Source of the DNA: Spirochaetales bacterium
GTDB taxonomy: Bacteria > Spirochaetota > Spirochaetia > DSM-27196 > SLST01
Length of the DNA: 22,189 nt
NCBI GenBank assembly: GCA_007130265.1
Contig: SLST01000424.1
Location: 1 to 22,189 of the forward strand
Reading direction: 5' to 3'
The notes under the pieces were generated by a model. The model saw nothing but the letters and a program-made list of their open reading frames with translations. It was not told where the DNA came from and did no database searches. The position numbers and the translations under genes are program-made. Below are positions 1 through 8,179 of the stretch, piece by piece (the first letter of the stretch is position 1; every line of letters starts with the position of its first letter).

Positions 1-523
1 GAAACCCTGCGCGGACGGCGTCGGCGAGCACCTTACGATGCTCGCCTTTCTTCCCCCTGATGACCGGTGCCGACACGACCACCCGCGCACCCTCGGGAAA
101 CCGCAGAACGGCATCGATGATCTGGTCGACCGTCTGTCGTTCGATTCGCCGACCGCTCTTCGGATCGTGGGGAATGCCGATCCGAGCGAAAAACAGGCGG
201 TAGTAGTCGTAGATCTCGGTGACGGTGCCGACCGTAGAGCGCGGGTTCCTGCTCGTCGTCTTCTGCTCGATGCTGATCGCCGGCGAGAGACCTTCAATGT
301 AGTCGACGTCCGGCTTGTCGAGCCGGCCAAGAAACTGCCTCGCGTAGGCGGAAAGGGACTCAACGTACCGTCGCTGGCCCTCGGCGAAGATGGTGTCGAA
401 GGCAAGGCTGCTCTTTCCCGACCCCGAGAGACCGGATATCACGATCAGTCGGTCGCGAGGAAGCGTCACGTCTATGTTTTTCAGATTGTGCTCACGGGCA
501 CCGCGGATGATCAACCGATCCAT
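1..523 (-). CDS. uvrA: UvrABC excinuclease subunit A, N-terminal part (cut by window edge)
   Basis: UvrA is the damage-recognition ATPase of nucleotide excision repair; it scans DNA as a dimer and loads UvrB. The first 174 residues are visible, running off the left edge. They contain the first Walker A loop GLSGSGKSSL (residues 31-40), followed by the very conserved AFDTIFAEGQRRYVESLSAY block (41-60) and the stretch around EQKTTSRNPRSTVGT (86-100). The ATG at 523 matches the usual UvrA start. Only a weak Shine-Dalgarno precedes it, and a poor promoter-like pair (TTGCAT at 557-562, TAGTGT at 533-538) lies in the 59-base gap after the TPR gene. Oddity: the place where many UvrAs read PHCPxCG reads PHDPKSG, with D120 and S123 in place of cysteines. 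Identity is certain; completeness cannot be judged. Confidence 0.97.
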   Translation of the reverse strand, partial: MDRLIIRGAREHNLKNIDVTLPRDRLIVISGLSGSGKSSLAFDTIFAEGQRRYVESLSAYARQFLGRLDKPDVDYIEGLSPAISIEQKTTSRNPRSTVGTVTEIYDYYRLFFARIGIPHDPKSGRRIERQTVDQIIDAVLRFPEGARVVVSAPVIRGKKGEHRKVLADAVRAGF

Positions 524-582
524 CGTCCCGCTACACTACGACGGAGCCGTCGACGGATGCAAGCGACTGCTATCTCGTTGAG

Positions 583-1476
583 CTATCTCGTCGGGACCAG
601 CAGAGGCTCCGGGTGCGGGTCGGCAAGCTGCCGCCCGGCGCGATCGCCCCAGGCGCCGTCGGGATCGATCTCAGGAAGGACGCGCCACAGCTCAAAGGCC
701 GCGCGATTACGTTCCCCCCACAGTGCCGCCGCGAGGTAGTAGAGGTCACGAAACAGGCGGCTCTCCTCAAGGTACTCTCGTAGCTCCGGGTAGCGCGAAG
801 CTCGCTCCATCACGTCAACGACGGCCGCAAACTCGAAGGTGGGGTCGCGCCGGATCACCGCCTCGATCACCGTCGTCATCGCTTGCAGCACCGCCACCGT
901 CGCATGTTCGGCGGCCGCATGGTACCGGCCGAGACCCACCAAGAGCTCGGCGAGCATACCACGAGCAGCCGTTGCGCCCGACTCGGGCAGGCGGTACAGC
1001 ACGAGAAACCGGTCGAGCCCATGGTCTGCAAGCGTCCGTTGAGCGCTCACACCGGTCAGATCGACGGTCACCGGGTCGTCCTCAACGAGGCTCACGAGCT
1101 CCTGCTCGTAGCGCGCGAAGTCGCGCCGAATCCTGTAGAGGGCCGCGATCTCGTAGCGCACGAGCAGCCGCGTATCGGCAACCTCGAACCGCTCCTGGTG
1201 ATCGAGCGCCCTACGAAAGTAATCTTCGGCAACGTCGAGATCACCGACCGCACGGTATGCACGTCCGAGGCCGTAGAGCGCCGCGGGATCGTCCGGCGAA
1301 AGATCGAGCGCCCTGCGGAACGCACGAATCGCGCCGCCGAACTCCCCCTGGTCGATCAGCCGGTCGGCTCGCGCGATCGCGAGCCAGGCCGGTTCAACCG
1401 ACTGTGCTGCCACATGAACAGCGCCGAGAAGGAGAGACAACAGAATGAGTCCGGATGCGATTCTTCGCGTCACCAC
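583..1476 (-). CDS. exported TPR-repeat protein of unknown function
   Basis: A 297-residue protein starting with a clear signal peptide: basic MVTRR, then a hydrophobic core rich in leucine, then AAQS, suggesting cleavage near residue 25. Residues about 28-100 hold tetratricopeptide-like helices with the typical A...G....A...F.+AL...P spacing, for example around RAFRRALDLSPDDPAALYGL and the repeat that follows. The rest is helical and lacks a recognisable domain. It probably acts in the periplasm as a protein-binding scaffold; no partner can be named. The start is GTG at 1476 or the next GTG at 1473, with no strong Shine-Dalgarno. It begins 34 bases after the atpK stop on the same strand with no terminator visible between, so it is probably read through from the ATPase operon. 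Confidence 0.75.
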   Translation of the reverse strand: MVTRRIASGLILLSLLLGAVHVAAQSVEPAWLAIARADRLIDQGEFGGAIRAFRRALDLSPDDPAALYGLGRAYRAVGDLDVAEDYFRRALDHQERFEVADTRLLVRYEIAALYRIRRDFARYEQELVSLVEDDPVTVDLTGVSAQRTLADHGLDRFLVLYRLPESGATAARGMLAELLVGLGRYHAAAEHATVAVLQAMTTVIEAVIRRDPTFEFAAVVDVMERASRYPELREYLEESRLFRDLYYLAAALWGERNRAAFELWRVLPEIDPDGAWGDRAGRQLADPHPEPLLVPTR

Positions 1477-1510
1477 TTCTGATATCGGCGAAATCGGATC
1501 GTGCCTGTAC

Positions 1511-1957
1511 TTACGCCTCGAAGGTTCCGGTGATCAGGAACAGGAAGACCATGACGAAGAGCGCCACCGTCTCGATGATGCCGAGCACGAAGATGTAGTT
1601 ACCCGTACCCTTTCCGGTCTCACCCATGGCGTCGGACGCAGCCGCGGCGGCACGCCCCTGGAACCAGGCGGACATACCGATCGCAATGCCACCAAGAATG
1701 CCCGCGCCCAGGATATAGCCGGCATCCGCGGCCGCCCCGACCGCCTGCGCGAGCCGGTTCATCAGCAGATACCCGTAAATGGTCTGGCTCAGCGGGAACC
1801 CCACGAAGGCAACCAGGATGAACGGCGCAGGTCGGTTCTGCACGAAGCATTTCTTCCACGCGCCAACCGCCGCCATTCCCGCGGTGCCGGTACCGAGAGC
1901 GGACCCGACGGCGGCAAACGCAATCGCCGCACCAATACCAATCAAACCCCAATTCAT
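1511..1957 (-). CDS. atpK: V/A-type ATPase proteolipid subunit K (rotor ring)
   Basis: This 148-residue protein forms the membrane rotor ring that carries the coupling ion. It has four hydrophobic helices in two hairpins, the double-size c-subunit form of V-type enzymes. The ion-binding glutamate is E129 in GIIETVALF on the last helix; the first hairpin has a glutamine (Q58, in FPLSQTIYG) at the matching place. By comparison with Enterococcus hirae NtpK (ligands T64, Q65, Q110, E139), S57, Q58, Q100 and E129 would complete a sodium site, so sodium coupling is inferred. The ATG at 1957 was chosen over an in-frame start further upstream because AAGGAGTG sits about six bases before it and the protein then begins at the first helix. 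It follows atpI by 11 bases. Confidence 0.95.
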   Translation of the reverse strand: MNWGLIGIGAAIAFAAVGSALGTGTAGMAAVGAWKKCFVQNRPAPFILVAFVGFPLSQTIYGYLLMNRLAQAVGAAADAGYILGAGILGGIAIGMSAWFQGRAAAAASDAMGETGKGTGNYIFVLGIIETVALFVMVFLFLITGTFEA

Positions 1958-1968
1958 AGCCGCACTCC

Positions 1969-3873
1969 TTACGATGCCGATCTGTGAGTTTCGCTGAATG
2001 GCTGGTACTCGATACCAGTCCACTCCATTCCTAAGTGCCCCGAGAACTCGAGCAGGTTCAGACGAACGACATGCACGACAACTGCGAGGCCAGCCATTAT
2101 CAGATTAAGCGTATGCCCGAAGAGCAGAATCACCACCGCGAGCACGACGGCCGCGCCGTCGGTCCCGACACTGAGGGCCATCTCGTTGAAGGCCTGGGCG
2201 ATCGCAACGGTCGCGAGACCGACGGCGAACAGACGAATATAGGAGATGATGTCGCTGAACGCCCCTATTCCGTCGAAGACGATCGTGAACGCGTTCTTCA
2301 GCCCGTTCGCCACGCCGCCGATGAACCCGTGCTCCGGAGTCTGTCCGCTGAAGAGGAAGACGGCCGCCATGCCGCCGCCAATGAGATAAAGCCCGAACGA
2401 CGGGAACTCCTGTCCGATGAACAGACTGACAATCAGGAAGTAGAGCCCGAGCAGGACGCACAACCAGCCCAGTTGCGCGATCGCCTTGATCGCCGGCTTC
2501 TCGCGCACCTGCCGGATGAAGTTCCAGAGGTGTGCGATTGAAAGGTGAACGGCGGCCAGCACGAAACAGACCGCCTGCACCGCCTGCGTACTTCGCGGAT
2601 CGAAACTGTTGAGCTCGGGCACCATGAGGTAGCGGAAGGGAACGAGTCGGCCAATCGGCTCATAGCCGAACCAGTTCCCGGTGATAGCCCCCCACGCGAG
2701 CGTGCTGAGACTCAGGACGAGCAGGAGCACCGCACCGTCTCGCGCAGCACCGCGCCCCCGCATCACCATCACTACGCCCGCGACGAGCAGTATCGCTCCG
2801 TATCCGGCATCCCCGATGATCATGCCCACGAATACGACGAAGAAGAGCAGGAAGAAGAGGCTGATGTCCCGCTCCCGGTATCCAGGCACGACGCCGAGGA
2901 GGTTGAACACCGGTCGGATGATGCGGATCCACCCCGGGTTGCTGATCTTCGTCGGCACCGCATCGCCGGGATCCGGTTCGCGTATGAGCGTACCCCATCC
3001 GTTGTTGCTCGCGGCCTGACGCAAGCTGTCCAGCGAGTCTTCCGGAATGTACCCTGTGATATACGCGATCCGATCGGCGGTATCCATGCCGAGGCGGACG
3101 TGTTCGTCCCGGAGGCGCCGCTCGAGCTCGTCGGCGGCGCGCCGAAGCGTCTCGCGGTGGACGGCGGCCTGCGCGAGTCTTCGTCCGGCTTCCTCGATCG
3201 CCGACAACTCCTCTTCGCGACAACGCTCGAGCGTCCCCAGCGAAGTCTCGGGGATCCGGAACCGCTCCACGCCGGGCACCTGCGCCACCTCCTCAGGGGT
3301 TGCGCCGCTTACATGATGTCCGTGCAACCAGATCATCGCGAACCGGACGGCCACCGGTCCCCGCTGGAACACGATGGCGCCACTCGGGGCTCGCTTCCGG
3401 TAATCCTTGGGGGACATGGAAAAGAGGTGAACCTCGATCTCTCGCTCGGCGAGCCATCGCAGGTCGTCAGGGTCGAAGTCGCCCCAGGACACGGTGCGAC
3501 GAATCTCGGCATCGATCCGTTCGAGCGCCTCCCGATGCGCTCGCCGCTGCTCGGCAATCTCGTCGATCTCCGCGGTAATCGCCATCGCCCGCTCGAGGTC
3601 AGGTACTCGTGACGGCGAGTCGGCTGACGGGCCGCCGGACGCCGCGTCCCGCTGGGCGTCCCTACCGGACGACGCCGGATCGGACTCTTCGGCCGGCAGC
3701 TCGACTAAGGCGCGTTGAACCGCCTCCCGCTGTGCCTGGAGCTGCTCCGTGCGCGCGTCGTGACGTCGCTCGATTTCCGGGTGCAGGAGTCCGAGGTGTT
3801 TGAGGTTGGCGACTTCCTCTCTGCGACGCGAGTCGAGCACGATGATCGTTGCCTTTCGCATGGGTACGATCAT
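1969..3873 (-). CDS. atpI: V/A-type ATPase subunit I (membrane stator, a-subunit type)
   Basis: This 634-residue protein is the stator that forms the ion half-channels against the K ring and anchors the peripheral stalk. The first ~300 residues are soluble and partly coiled coil; the remainder holds about eight membrane helices. R547 in SYIRLFAVGLA matches the essential channel arginine (R735 of yeast Vph1), and R604 in HVVRLNLLEF matches the second conserved arginine; GHTLNLIMAGL between them is also typical. The length fits the family. Residues about 60-92 form a polar Ser/Ala/Asp/Gly-rich insertion in the cytoplasmic coiled coil. The start at 3873 overlaps the atpD stop as ATGA; a second ATG four codons on (MRKATIIV) is also possible. 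No strong Shine-Dalgarno, so translational coupling is likely. Confidence 0.95.
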   Translation of the reverse strand: MIVPMRKATIIVLDSRRREEVANLKHLGLLHPEIERRHDARTEQLQAQREAVQRALVELPAEESDPASSGRDAQRDAASGGPSADSPSRVPDLERAMAITAEIDEIAEQRRAHREALERIDAEIRRTVSWGDFDPDDLRWLAEREIEVHLFSMSPKDYRKRAPSGAIVFQRGPVAVRFAMIWLHGHHVSGATPEEVAQVPGVERFRIPETSLGTLERCREEELSAIEEAGRRLAQAAVHRETLRRAADELERRLRDEHVRLGMDTADRIAYITGYIPEDSLDSLRQAASNNGWGTLIREPDPGDAVPTKISNPGWIRIIRPVFNLLGVVPGYRERDISLFFLLFFVVFVGMIIGDAGYGAILLVAGVVMVMRGRGAARDGAVLLLVLSLSTLAWGAITGNWFGYEPIGRLVPFRYLMVPELNSFDPRSTQAVQAVCFVLAAVHLSIAHLWNFIRQVREKPAIKAIAQLGWLCVLLGLYFLIVSLFIGQEFPSFGLYLIGGGMAAVFLFSGQTPEHGFIGGVANGLKNAFTIVFDGIGAFSDIISYIRLFAVGLATVAIAQAFNEMALSVGTDGAAVVLAVVILLFGHTLNLIMAGLAVVVHVVRLNLLEFSGHLGMEWTGIEYQPFSETHRSAS

Positions 3874-4481
3874 AGGGCCCCCGCATGCGTCTTCGCATCG
3901 ATTCCCGCCTTCGCGATCTTCCCGCGAACGACGGCGGCAGTCTGCTGATCACCGAGGTAGATCCGGATCATCCGTATGTTGTCCTTTGTCTCCGGGATCT
4001 TCACCTTCTCAAACAGGTTAACCCGCTGCGTCGTGATACGAAGCTCTTCGCTCAGCAGCTCGTGCTGCCTCTTGAGGACTCGCACCTCGGCGTCAAGCGC
4101 AAGCAACCTCTTCAGCGCATCGATACCGCGATCGACCCAGAGCGGCATCAGGTAGAGATCGTACGGGTGTTCGGTGAACTCGATTCCTTCGAACACGGGA
4201 ATATCGATACCGGCGATGTTTCCGGAGCTGGTGGTCAGCGACCGAATCTCGAGCAGCTTCTCAAGGCCGACGTCCTCGCCGAAGACCTCCACCCAGCTCA
4301 TCGTCTCCCGGTGCAGACGCTCGCGTTCGCCATCCTTCGCCCGCATCTCAGCTTCGACCTGCCGGATGACCATCTGCAGCTGTTGTTTCTTCAGCTGTAA
4401 CGTCGGCAGGTAGCGCTGGAACCGCTTGAGCGCATCCTTCTGCTGCTTCAGCTCATTTTTCGTGAGCTTCACCTGAGCCAT
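3870..4481 (-). CDS. atpD: V/A-type ATPase subunit D (central shaft)
   Basis: Subunit D is the central rotor shaft passing through the A3B3 head, turning ATP hydrolysis or synthesis into rotation. The 203-residue protein starts with the family's signature helix (LTKNELKQQKDALKRFQRYL, residues 6-25) and has long N- and C-terminal helices suited to an antiparallel coiled coil, with a short globular middle containing IDIPVFEGIEF. Length is typical. It begins two bases after the atpB stop; the likely ribosome site GAGGAG lies inside the atpB C-terminal codons, about 11 bases upstream. It ends in an ATGA overlap with atpI. No F subunit, the usual partner of D at the base of the shaft, is present in the window. 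Confidence 0.95.
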   Translation of the reverse strand: MAQVKLTKNELKQQKDALKRFQRYLPTLQLKKQQLQMVIRQVEAEMRAKDGERERLHRETMSWVEVFGEDVGLEKLLEIRSLTTSSGNIAGIDIPVFEGIEFTEHPYDLYLMPLWVDRGIDALKRLLALDAEVRVLKRQHELLSEELRITTQRVNLFEKVKIPETKDNIRMIRIYLGDQQTAAVVRGKIAKAGIDAKTHAGAL

Positions 4482-4483
4482 CT

Positions 4484-5809
4484 TCAGGCACTCTCCTCTT
4501 CAGCGGCTGCGGCGCGGCCTTTCGGCCAGAACTTGTTGATCAACTCCGTCCTGAGTCCCGTCTCCGAAGGTTCGAAGCATTCGGCAAGGATCTCCCATCC
4601 TCGATCGAGCGCCTGTTCGAGCGGGATGTTCACCGACAGGTCCATCATGCTCGACTCGAACATCTCTCCGTACCGCAGGAGCTTCTGGTCCCAGTCGGAC
4701 ATGCGGAAGCCCATCGACTTCTTCTCCATCGACTCCTTGTAGTTCGCATAAAGCGTGACCATGCCGTCCATGATCGCGCGGTGGTCTTCGCGGGTGTCGC
4801 TGTTGACAAGCTGCTTCAGACGGGAAAGCGACCCGAATGGCTCGATACGCCCGTTACGCAGGTAGTACTGACCTTCGGTGATGTAGCCGGTATTGTCCGG
4901 AACCGGGTGCGTTACGTCGTCGCCGGGCATCGTCGTGACACCGAGGATCGTGATCGAGCCGGCGCCCTCGAAGTCGACGGCCTTCTCATACCGCGAGGCG
5001 AGCTGGCTGTAGAGGTCTCCGGGGTAGCCGCGATTGGACGGAACCTGTTCCATCGTGATAGCAATCTCTTTCAGACTGTCGGAGAAGTTGGTCATGTCGG
5101 TCAGCAGCACCAGCACCTTCTTTCCGTTGAGCGCGAACTTCTCGGCGACGGCGAGCGCCACATCAGGCACCAACAGACACTCGACGACCGGGTCGCTCGC
5201 GGTATGGACGAAGAAGATCGTGCGGCTCATCGCACCGCCTTCCTCGAGCACCTCCCGGAAGGAAAGATAGTCGTCGTACTTCAGCCCCATCCCTCCGAGG
5301 ATGATCATGTCGACCTCGGCCTGCATCGCCACACGAGCCAGCAGTTCGTTGTACGGCTCGCCGCTTACGCTGAAGATGGGCAGCTTCTGGCTCTCGACGA
5401 GCGTGTTGAAGACGTCGATCATCGGGATGCCCGTGCGGATCATGTTGCGCGGGATGATGCGCATCGCGGGATTCACCGACGGCCCGCGAATCTCGATCAG
5501 GTTCTCCTCGAGCCCCGGTCCCTTGTCGCGCGGATTTCCGCTCCCGTCAAATATCCGACCGAGCAGGTTTTCGCTGAACGACACCTGCATCGGGCTCCCG
5601 AGAAACACCACCTCATCACCGGTCGAGACGCCGCGCCCGCCGGCGAACACCTGGAGCGACACCTGTGTACCGTTCAGTCGTATCACTTCCGCCAGGCTCT
5701 TCCCGTGCGATGACGTGACCATCGCCAGATGCCCGTACCGCACGTCTTCGGCGGTTACCGTGATGACGTTGCCTGCAATCGATTCGATCTTGCTGTAGAC
5801 CTTTCGCAT
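4484..5809 (-). CDS. atpB: V/A-type ATPase subunit B (non-catalytic head subunit)
   Basis: Subunit B alternates with A in the hexameric head. The 441-residue protein has the N-terminal beta-barrel (IESIAGNVITVTAEDVRYGH, residues 8-27) and the RecA-like core. At the P-loop position it reads FSVSGEPYNELLA (146-158) instead of GxxxxGKT, as expected of the non-catalytic subunit. Downstream, the stretches VLLTDMTNFSDSLKEIA and SNRGYPGDLYSQLASRYEKA are strongly conserved B-subunit blocks. The start at 5809 is preceded by AGGAG four bases away; the TAG stop of atpA forms part of that Shine-Dalgarno, a tight coupling arrangement. Length and order are normal for spirochaete operons. Confidence 0.97.
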   Translation of the reverse strand: MRKVYSKIESIAGNVITVTAEDVRYGHLAMVTSSHGKSLAEVIRLNGTQVSLQVFAGGRGVSTGDEVVFLGSPMQVSFSENLLGRIFDGSGNPRDKGPGLEENLIEIRGPSVNPAMRIIPRNMIRTGIPMIDVFNTLVESQKLPIFSVSGEPYNELLARVAMQAEVDMIILGGMGLKYDDYLSFREVLEEGGAMSRTIFFVHTASDPVVECLLVPDVALAVAEKFALNGKKVLVLLTDMTNFSDSLKEIAITMEQVPSNRGYPGDLYSQLASRYEKAVDFEGAGSITILGVTTMPGDDVTHPVPDNTGYITEGQYYLRNGRIEPFGSLSRLKQLVNSDTREDHRAIMDGMVTLYANYKESMEKKSMGFRMSDWDQKLLRYGEMFESSMMDLSVNIPLEQALDRGWEILAECFEPSETGLRTELINKFWPKGRAAAAEEESA

Positions 5810-5817
5810 GGGAGCTC

Positions 5818-7599
5818 CTATCGCATCTCGCCGACGATCGAGACCGCGTTGTCCTCGACGCCGGCCCGCATGGAATCAACGGTCTTTTTGATACCCGCCA
5901 CCAGTTCCTTGAACGCATCGCCCTGCCACTCGGCTCCGTTCAGGTCGAGGAAACGCTGCCGAAGCTGGGCGAACCAGGAACGCGCCTCCTCCTTCTGCCC
6001 GAAGTTCAGACGCGTGGTCAGGAGGTCGAACAGGATCTCAAAAGTGTACTTCTGCCGTTCGACACTCACCGCCGCATCGACGGGATCGAATGCGTTCTGC
6101 TGGAGGTATACTGCGTCGGTGAACTCGCTCTTCAGATACCAGACGTAGTCGTCGAGGCTCGTACCCTCTTCACCGACCACCTTCATCATCTGCCCGACCT
6201 CATTGCCGTGGTGCAGCACTTCTCGGGCGTACTCCACCATTCCACGATCGATCGATCCTGAATACTTGCTCCACGACTCGAGTGGATGAATCGAGGGGTA
6301 CCGACGCGCGTCCGAGCGCTCGCGAGATAGACCATGGAAGGCGCCGACGACTTTGAGCGTCGCCTGGGTGACCGGCTCTTCAAAATTACCGCCGGCCGGG
6401 CTCACGGTTCCGCCGATAGTGACCGACCCGCGACCGCCGTCGCGCAGCGTGACGACCCCGGCCCGCTCGTAGAAGGCGGCGATCACCGACTCGAGGTAGG
6501 CCGGAAAAGCTTCTTCACCGGGGATCTCTTCGAGACGGCCGGACATCTCGCGCATCGCCTGTGCCCAGCGACTCGTGGAATCCGCGAGGAGCAGCACGTT
6601 CAGGCCCATCTGTCGGTAGTACTCGGCGATCGTCACCGCGGTGTAGACGGAGGCTTCTCGCGCCGCAACGGGCATGGAGCTCGTGTTGCAGATGATGACG
6701 GTTCGCTCCATCAGCGTGCGGCCGGTGCGCGGGTCGATCAACTCCGGGAACTCCCGCAGCGTTTCAACGACCTCACCCGCACGCTCGCCACACGCAGCGA
6801 CGATGACGATGTCCACGTCGGCATTGCGGCTCGTGATCTGCTGAAGAACGGTCTTGCCCGCTCCGAAGGGTCCGGGAATGCAGTAGGTTCCGCCGAGCGC
6901 AACCGGGAAGAAGGTGTCAATGATGCGCACCTTCGTCATCATCGGGTCGGCAGGCCTGAGGCGTTCGGCGTAGCACTCGATCGGTCGTTTCACCGGCCAC
7001 TCGAACATCATCGTCACCGGGATCTGCGCCCCCGAGGGATCTTCGAGGAGCGCGATACGATCTGTGACGACATACTCTCCTTCAGAGGCGATCTCCTTGA
7101 CGGTGTAGGCGCCGTACCGGTTGAATGGGACCATGATGCGGTGCTCAAAAATCCCTTCAGGAACCACACCAAGCGTATCCGCCCGCTCCACACGATCGCC
7201 GACGGATGCCTTCGGCGTGAAGCGCCACTTCGTCTCGCGGTCAAGCGCTTCGATGTAGACGCCTCGGTCGAGGAAGAACCCGCACTGCGAAGCGAGCTCC
7301 GGCAGCGGGTTCTGCAACCCATCATATACCTTTGCGAGGAGACCCGGTCCGAGCTCGACGGCGAGCAACTCGCCGGTGAACTCGACTTTTTCACCGACGC
7401 CGAGTCCGGTGGTCATCTCGAAAACCTGGACCTCCGCGCGGGACCCACGCACACGGATTACCTCACTCTTCAGGCGACGGCGCTCCCCGCCACTGTGCGT
7501 GTCTATGTATCCTACCTCGTTCAGGGCCACTTCGCCCTCAACCTCGACGGACACCATGTTGCCGTTCACGCCGATAACCGTTCCTCGTGACTGGCTCAT
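5818..7599 (-). CDS. atpA: V/A-type ATPase catalytic subunit A
   Basis: Subunit A hydrolyses or makes ATP in the head. The protein has 593 residues: the N-terminal barrel (MSQSRGTVIGVNGNMVSVEV), the V/A-specific non-homologous insertion before the core, and a RecA core with Walker A GPFGAGKT (243-250). Also visible are ACGERAGEVVETLREFPEL (269-287), the LLLADSTSRWAQAMREMSGRLEEIPGEE region (337-363) and GSVTIGGTVSPAGG. The ATG at 7599 is favoured over an in-frame opening 60 codons upstream: AGGAG lies about nine bases before it, it forms an ATGA overlap with the preceding gene, and it matches the family start. The upstream extension is the neighbouring gene read in another frame. Confidence 0.98.
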   Translation of the reverse strand: MSQSRGTVIGVNGNMVSVEVEGEVALNEVGYIDTHSGGERRRLKSEVIRVRGSRAEVQVFEMTTGLGVGEKVEFTGELLAVELGPGLLAKVYDGLQNPLPELASQCGFFLDRGVYIEALDRETKWRFTPKASVGDRVERADTLGVVPEGIFEHRIMVPFNRYGAYTVKEIASEGEYVVTDRIALLEDPSGAQIPVTMMFEWPVKRPIECYAERLRPADPMMTKVRIIDTFFPVALGGTYCIPGPFGAGKTVLQQITSRNADVDIVIVAACGERAGEVVETLREFPELIDPRTGRTLMERTVIICNTSSMPVAAREASVYTAVTIAEYYRQMGLNVLLLADSTSRWAQAMREMSGRLEEIPGEEAFPAYLESVIAAFYERAGVVTLRDGGRGSVTIGGTVSPAGGNFEEPVTQATLKVVGAFHGLSRERSDARRYPSIHPLESWSKYSGSIDRGMVEYAREVLHHGNEVGQMMKVVGEEGTSLDDYVWYLKSEFTDAVYLQQNAFDPVDAAVSVERQKYTFEILFDLLTTRLNFGQKEEARSWFAQLRQRFLDLNGAEWQGDAFKELVAGIKKTVDSMRAGVEDNAVSIVGEMR

Positions 7600-8171
7600 T
7601 CGCTCTGCTCCTGGTAGTAATCGTTCATGATCTGCTCGCTGATACGCGCGAATCGGGCCGTTCCCTGTTCGTGATCGAACCGACGACGTCGCGCGAGTAT
7701 CTGCAGTCGAAGATAGTAGACGGCAATTTGGTCGAGATCGAAGTAGTGTCCCACTTCGAGCTCGTCGAGAAAGAGCCAACGGGCTCGGTTCAGCGCGTCT
7801 TCCGCCGAAAGCGGGGAATCGTGACCCATTGCCTCACGGGCGGCCTCGCCAATCTCCGCCGAGCCGTCGCCGTAGTCGTCGTACTCGTCGGGCCGCAGAT
7901 GCTGCCCCGGATCGGTCGACATGCGTGCCGCACGGAGGCGCACGAGGGCATTTCGCAGGCCGCGCTCATACGCGGTCCACGCCCGAATGGTCGGACACGC
8001 CGAGGGGCGCGGCTCCTCCGGCGGGTCGATCGTGGCGCCTCGAACGAGGGCCGTATCGGCCGCACTGAGATGCTCGGTGAGGAGCGCGAGGAACTCGTGC
8101 GGATCACGAGCGTCACGCTGTTCGTAATTGAGGAGCGGAAGGCTCGCGACCAGGAAATAGTACTGACTCAC
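7596..8171 (-). CDS. DUF2764-like V-ATPase operon protein (possible C-type subunit)
   Basis: A 191-residue protein beginning with the pattern SQYYFLVASLPLLNYE, which resembles the DUF2764 family found between atpE and atpA in spirochaete and Bacteroidetes V-type ATPase operons. Its biochemical role is not established to my knowledge. It is largely helical and acidic, with an Asp/Tyr-rich stretch (PDEYDDYGDG) in the middle. The GTG start at 8171 is set by GGAG five bases upstream; the TAG stop of atpE is part of that ribosome site. It ends in an ATGA overlap with atpA. Its place in the operon, with no recognisable subunit C nearby, suggests it links the central shaft to the K ring, but this is inference from context only. 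Confidence 0.85.
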   Translation of the reverse strand: MSQYYFLVASLPLLNYEQRDARDPHEFLALLTEHLSAADTALVRGATIDPPEEPRPSACPTIRAWTAYERGLRNALVRLRAARMSTDPGQHLRPDEYDDYGDGSAEIGEAAREAMGHDSPLSAEDALNRARWLFLDELEVGHYFDLDQIAVYYLRLQILARRRRFDHEQGTARFARISEQIMNDYYQEQSE

Positions 8172-8179
8172 GCCGGCTC

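Noticed and set aside
533..562. Promoter for uvrA (TTGCAT-N18-TAGTGT)
   Set aside because: Only three of six consensus positions in each hexamer; too weak to list as a feature.
1477..1510. Promoter or terminator between atpK and the TPR gene
   Set aside because: The 34 bases contain neither a convincing -35/-10 pair nor a hairpin; read-through from atpK is the simplest view.
7600..7779. 60-codon N-terminal extension of atpA
   Set aside because: It lies inside the DUF2764-like gene in another frame, is Arg/Ser-rich and not conserved; the ATG at 7599 has a ribosome site and an ATGA overlap.
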